From NCBI RefSeq assembly GCF_017745215.1, contig NZ_JAGHZV010000016.1, forward strand, positions 19,991 to 83,990: DNA of 64,000 bases. The letters run 5' to 3'. Source of the DNA: Sphingomonas sp. GTDB taxonomy: Bacteria > Pseudomonadota > Alphaproteobacteria > Sphingomonadales > Sphingomonadaceae. The position numbers and the translations under genes were made by a program. Each line of letters starts with the position of its first letter. Position 1 is the first letter of the stretch. Under the pieces are notes generated by a model. That model saw nothing but the letters and a program-made list of their open reading frames with translations. It did not search any database and was not told the origin of the DNA. This document shows positions 61,055-64,000 of this stretch, piece by piece.

Positions 61055-62455
61055 TCAATTGGCGGAGAAATAGGCGTACCAGAGGATCAGCAGCACCAGC
61101 CGAGGCGCGAAGGCCGATCGCGAGACCGCGCCGAGCGCCATCGCGATCGCCGCGAAGGCCGCGCCGGTGCCCGCCGCCAGCTCGAGCGGCAGCCAGTTCC
61201 CCGCAGTGCTCGCACGCACGATCCCCGGCGCGCCCATCGTCGCCGACCAGAGCGCGCCCGCCACCACGAAGGCGATGCGCCGCGCGATCGGCGAGACGCG
61301 CATCGTCCGCGTCAGCGCGAGCAGCTTGCCGCGCTCGCTCCGCCCGGCATGCGCGCTCAGCCCGAAGACGAGCAGCAGCAGCGCCGCCGGGCTCGCGACA
61401 TGGCGGAAGTCGACGATCGCGCTCGCCGCCGTCACGGCCAGGGCAAGCAACAGCCACAGCCGCCCGCCCGCGATCAGCCGCAACTCCTCGGCGAGCAGTC
61501 CCAGCACCGGCACCGCGGCGAACCGCGCGGGCGGCGCCGCCGGGTTGGCGGCCTTCGGCTTGCCCGGCGCGAGCAGCTTCGCGAGCCACCCCATCCGCCG
61601 ACGGCGCCGCGGCTTGTGCTGGGCATAGGCCAGCCCCGCGACCCCCGCGACCAGCACCGAAATCCCCAACCAGCCGAAGCGCGAGGCGATGTAGCCGTCG
61701 CTGTTCACCCCCGCCATCACGTCGAGCGCGATCTTCTTGCGCCCCACCGAGGAGGAGCCGATCGCGATATCGGTATCGCCCTTCTTCAGCGTGTAGGTGA
61801 GCGGCTGGACGAAGCCGGTGAAGTCGGTGAGGTTGTAGGCGATGCCCGTGCCCGGCTGCCCGCCGACGATCGGCACGATGATCGCCGCGAGCCAGAGGAT
61901 GAAGAACAGGAACTCGCCCCAGGCCCCGCGCGCGATCGGGACCGCGTCGAACAGCGTCCGTACCGCCGCGACGCCCGCCAGCGCGGGCGCTGCGATCAGC
62001 CAGAGCGTCGCCGCGATCACCAGCGGATCGAAGCCGCCGCGCGGCAGCATCAGCCAGCCCATCGGCCAGCCCGCCAGCGTCATCGCCGCGAGCACCGCCA
62101 TCAGGATCAGCGTGTCCGCCCCGAACCGCCCGAGCGCCATCGCGACGCGCGATCCCGCGGTGACTTCCTCGATTTGCCAGGGCTGGATCCGCGTGGTGTT
62201 GGCGCGGAGATAGAGGAAGGCCACCGGCAGCAGCAGCATCGAGATGACGATGCCCAGCGACACGCCGAGCACCGCGGAGGTCATCACCGGCGCCATGTCG
62301 TGCACCGCGATCACCGCACGCGGCTCGTCGCCCGAGGAGATCCACAGCCGCGCCTCGATCGGCGCGACGAGCAGCAACAGCCACAGCCCCCAGCTGCGCG
62401 AATAGCGCGCGAGCGAGGTGGCGAGCGACGAGCGCAGGACCGCGGGCGCGCTCAT
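61055..62455 (-). CDS. ABC-2 type transporter permease
   Basis: 466 residues with about ten to twelve hydrophobic segments in two clusters (about 20-260 and 320-460), parted by a basic cytoplasmic loop (HKPRRRRRMGWLAKLLAPGK). The periplasmic part near 220-260 has LKKGDTDIAIGSSS. I do not recognise the subfamily or the cargo. The ATG at 62455 overlaps the ATPase stop (ATGA), so the two subunits are coupled. An antibiotic, lipid or stress-related exporter is possible. Confidence 0.8.
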   Translation of the reverse strand: MSAPAVLRSSLATSLARYSRSWGLWLLLLVAPIEARLWISSGDEPRAVIAVHDMAPVMTSAVLGVSLGIVISMLLLPVAFLYLRANTTRIQPWQIEEVTAGSRVAMALGRFGADTLILMAVLAAMTLAGWPMGWLMLPRGGFDPLVIAATLWLIAAPALAGVAAVRTLFDAVPIARGAWGEFLFFILWLAAIIVPIVGGQPGTGIAYNLTDFTGFVQPLTYTLKKGDTDIAIGSSSVGRKKIALDVMAGVNSDGYIASRFGWLGISVLVAGVAGLAYAQHKPRRRRRMGWLAKLLAPGKPKAANPAAPPARFAAVPVLGLLAEELRLIAGGRLWLLLALAVTAASAIVDFRHVASPAALLLLVFGLSAHAGRSERGKLLALTRTMRVSPIARRIAFVVAGALWSATMGAPGIVRASTAGNWLPLELAAGTGAAFAAIAMALGAVSRSAFAPRLVLLILWYAYFSAN

Positions 62456-63090
62456 GCCGGGACGACGGCCCCACCTTCGACCCGCAGCACCTTGCCGTGC
62501 TGGGCGAGCGCTTCGATCGCATGCGAGGTCATGATCACGATGGCGTCGCGCGCCCGCTCGAGGATCAGCGCATTGACGCACCGCGCGGTCTCCGGATCGA
62601 GCTCGGAGGTCGGCTCGTCGAGCGCGAGCAGCTCGGGCTTGCCGAGCAGCGCCTGCGCGAAGATCAGCCGCCGCCGCATCCCGCCCGAGAAGGTGGCGAT
62701 GCGGTTGTTGATGTCGGGGTGGAGTCCGATCGCATCGGTGATCGCCGCGAACTGCCTGTCCGCCGCGCCGAGCGCCAGCCCCTTCAAGGCGGCGACGTGC
62801 ATCGCGAACTCGCGCGCGGTCAGGTCCTCGGGCAGGTCGACCGCCTGGGGCGCATAGCCGAGCGTCCGGCGCAGCGCACGCCGCGCGCGCGGCAGCGGCG
62901 TGCCGTCCCAGCGCATCCGCCCGGCGCTCGGTCCCTCGGCGGTGGCGATGATCCGGAGCAGCGTCGTCTTGCCCGCCCCGCTCGGCCCCGCGAGCAGGGT
63001 GAGCCCGGGCGCGAAAGCGTGCGTCACGCCCTCAAGCACGGCCTTGCGGCGATAGCGTTTGGCAATCCCTTCGAGTTCGAGCGCGGCCAT
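62452..63090 (-). CDS. ABC transporter ATP-binding protein
   Basis: 212 residues, a single ATPase domain. Walker A LLAGPSGAGKTTLLRII, Q-loop LGYAPQAVDLPEDLTAREFA, signature FSGGMRRRLIFAQALL, Walker B LLALDEPTSELDPET, H-loop IMTSHAIEAL. CAGGAGGACCC lies just before the ATG, a strong ribosome site. With the downstream permease it forms an ABC-2 exporter. A perfect 20-bp palindrome lies upstream, as seen with exporters under YtrA/GntR-type repressors, but no such repressor gene is in view. Confidence 0.92.
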   Translation of the reverse strand: MAALELEGIAKRYRRKAVLEGVTHAFAPGLTLLAGPSGAGKTTLLRIIATAEGPSAGRMRWDGTPLPRARRALRRTLGYAPQAVDLPEDLTAREFAMHVAALKGLALGAADRQFAAITDAIGLHPDINNRIATFSGGMRRRLIFAQALLGKPELLALDEPTSELDPETARCVNALILERARDAIVIMTSHAIEALAQHGKVLRVEGGAVVPA

Positions 63091-63108
63091 GGGTCCTCCT
63101 GCGGCACG

Positions 63109-63128
63109 TGTATTATTTGAATAATACA
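63109..63128. promoter_or_regulatory. Perfect 20-bp palindromic operator
   Basis: TGTATTATT-TG-AATAATACA, two 9-base arms with a 2-base centre, 18 bases upstream of the ABC ATPase start. It is very AT-rich in a GC-rich background and probably overlaps the promoter. Size and symmetry suit a dimeric GntR/YtrA-type repressor. Confidence 0.75.
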
Positions 63129-63408
63129 GTTCGTCAAGGGGAGCCGACCTTATGGAATCCCTATGCAGGGGGCCCTCGTCCCGTCTCGAAGCCCTATGCG
63201 GGGAAGCGCAAATCCATCCCCGGTCGACAACCCGAGACGGACCCATGACCCGATATGACTCTGATCCTCACTTGCGGCGTGGTCGCCCTCGCCGCGCTCG
63301 TCCTCATGCTGACGCTCCCCAGGGCGCCGGCTTCCGATCCCACCCGCGGCTTACGGGACCCCTGTCGCTGAAGCGCTTCCGGGCCGCGGTCGATGGGGAT
63401 GACCAGCG
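63129..63408. other. Region with no gene I can support
   Basis: Together with 63091-63128 this makes a gap of 318 bases. Short ORFs start at 63245 and 63255 (the latter gives a 38-residue peptide with one hydrophobic stretch, LTCGVVALAALVLMLTLP), but neither has a convincing ribosome site or known relative. The stretch may contain the promoter of the methyltransferase-like gene. Confidence 0.4.
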
Positions 63409-63885
63409 ATGATGACGACGCATTTCTCGTTCGCCGGGCTGCTCCGCTCGGCGCACCTCACCACCGCCGACTGCGAGGCGCGGCGGGGCCCGAGCCTCGA
63501 GCGCGTCTTCGCGATGTTGCGCGAGCACCGCGACGCCGGTCACCGCGCGATCCGCATCCTCGATCTCGGCTGCGGCGACGGCGAGCGGCTGCTCGCGGCG
63601 GTCGAGCGCGCGCACGAGCTGGGTTTCGTCGCGATCGAGGCGCGCGGGGTGAGCCGCTCGCTCCACGGCGTCCGCCGTGCCCGCCGCGCCGCGCGTCGAG
63701 GCCAGCACCCGACCTGGGGGGTGAGCTTCGAAGTCGCCGAGCCCATCGCCGCGCTCGCGGGCGAGCACGACGGCAGCGCCGACCTGATCCTGCTCGCGGA
63801 ACCCCTGCCCTATCCGGCGAGCCCGCTGGGCACGGCGCTGGGCCGCGTCAACGCGGGCGTGATCCTCGCTCCGCCCAGGTCCTAG
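63409..63885 (+). CDS. Small class I SAM-dependent methyltransferase-like protein
   Basis: 158 residues. IRILDLGCGDGERLLAAVER near residue 48 is a clear SAM-binding motif I; a plausible motif IV region is GSADLILLAEPLPYPAS. The protein is short and lacks the usual C-terminal strands, so it may be a minimal or cut-down enzyme. The TAG stop lies inside the CCTAGG next to the insertion element. Since that site would exist before insertion, the stop is native and the gene was probably not truncated by it. Substrate unknown. Confidence 0.6.
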   Translation: MMTTHFSFAGLLRSAHLTTADCEARRGPSLERVFAMLREHRDAGHRAIRILDLGCGDGERLLAAVERAHELGFVAIEARGVSRSLHGVRRARRAARRGQHPTWGVSFEVAEPIAALAGEHDGSADLILLAEPLPYPASPLGTALGRVNAGVILAPPRS

Positions 63886-63886
63886 G

Positions 63887-64000
63887 TGTTTGATCCCGCA
63901 GTGTGGTGGTACGTTTGACCATCACGCATGGTGGGAGGAGCTATGGGTCAGGTTCTACACGGGAGCGCCCGCACGACTGAGGCAGTCCGTCGAGCGATAC
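63887..64000 (+). mobile_element. IS481-family insertion sequence, left end (partial)
   Basis: The element appears to begin TGTTTGATCCCGCAGTGTGG at 63887, right after CCTAGG. IS481 elements of Bordetella insert at NCTAGN with a 6-bp duplication; C-CTAG-G fits. A transposase start follows 56 bases in. The right end lies outside the window. Confidence 0.8.
63943..64000 (+). CDS. IS481-family transposase, N-terminus (partial)
   Basis: ATG preceded by GGGAGGAGCT. The visible 19 residues are MGQVLHGSARTTEAVRRAI, which matches the usual opening of IS481-family transposases (MGQVLHGSA-TTEAVRRAIQ). These are DDE enzymes with an N-terminal helix-turn-helix. The frame runs off the window. Confidence 0.88.
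   Translation, partial: MGQVLHGSARTTEAVRRAI

Noticed and set aside
60006-62522. 838-residue minus-strand ORF joining the ABC permease region to cysteine synthase
   Set aside because: The upstream half is a wrong frame of the permease gene. Cysteine synthase has its own good start at 60998.
63255-63371. 38-residue hydrophobic ORF considered as a KdpF-like or toxin-like small membrane peptide
   Set aside because: No ribosome site, no known motif, and overlapping ORFs in other frames of similar length; chance is likely in GC-rich sequence.
63409-63885. Methyltransferase-like gene considered as truncated by the IS481 insertion
   Set aside because: The stop codon lies within the CCTAGG target that would have existed before insertion, so the reading frame ended there already.

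Overview
The window is a high-GC chromosomal segment that reads as a Sphingomonas-like alphaproteobacterium (Sphingomonadaceae). The strongest clue is a serine palmitoyltransferase whose length (420 aa) and catalytic positions (His159, Asp231, His234, Lys265) match the Sphingomonas enzyme. Other clues are a PhyR-NepR-EcfG general stress locus with a PhyP-type regulator, and an alphaproteobacterial gene order around scpAB-tatABC. I saw no rRNA, tRNA, CRISPR array or prophage. The only mobile element is the left end of an IS481-family insertion at the right edge.

Layout. (1) 1-12.7 kb holds the proB tail, then a sphingolipid-centred region: an SDR (candidate ceramide reductase), a Pycsar-effector-like membrane protein with a small membrane partner, a HAD-IIIC/FkbH-like protein, an acyl carrier protein, serine palmitoyltransferase, a hybrid histidine kinase, LptF/LptG, a fatty acid desaturase and a GNAT-like protein that is a candidate bacterial ceramide synthase. 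(2) 12.8-20.8 kb is housekeeping: a small secreted protein, an outer-membrane transporter-like protein, xthA, erpA, an M23 peptidase, a DUF455 ferritin-like protein, bcp and glnE. (3) 20.8-25.3 kb is the general stress response locus: a second NepR-like protein, ecfG, a small membrane protein, phyR, nepR, a phyP-like gene with a degenerate ATPase domain, a candidate sigma-EcfG-driven small RNA with two C-rich loops (GsrN-like), and an entericidin lipoprotein. (4) 25.3-40.5 kb is the tatCBA-scpBA-nagZ-SPOR-argS-dgt-TPR/SPOR series on the minus strand, interrupted by a RoxA-like dihaem cytochrome gene and by a DUF1501/DUF1800 pair plus a small secreted protein. (5) 40.7-59.1 kb is a complete dcw cluster on the minus strand (mraZ, rsmH, ftsL, ftsI, murE, murF, mraY, murD, ftsW, murG, murC, murB, ddlB, ftsQ, ftsA, ftsZ). 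Many genes overlap by ATGA or GTGA. Upstream of mraZ lie three MraZ-type boxes and two tandem LexA-type boxes. (6) 59.6-64 kb holds a small membrane protein, a cysteine synthase, an ABC-2 type exporter behind a perfect 20-bp palindrome, a small SAM methyltransferase-like protein and the IS481 end.

A repeat of about 80 bp made of two hairpin arms occurs ten times between genes, with two short single-hairpin versions. None occurs inside the dcw cluster. The most interesting material is the stress locus (candidate sRNA, second NepR, degenerate PhyP), the dcw control region, and the gathering of sphingolipid genes around LptFG. Gene calls rest on reading the translations and motifs by eye; no database search was run.
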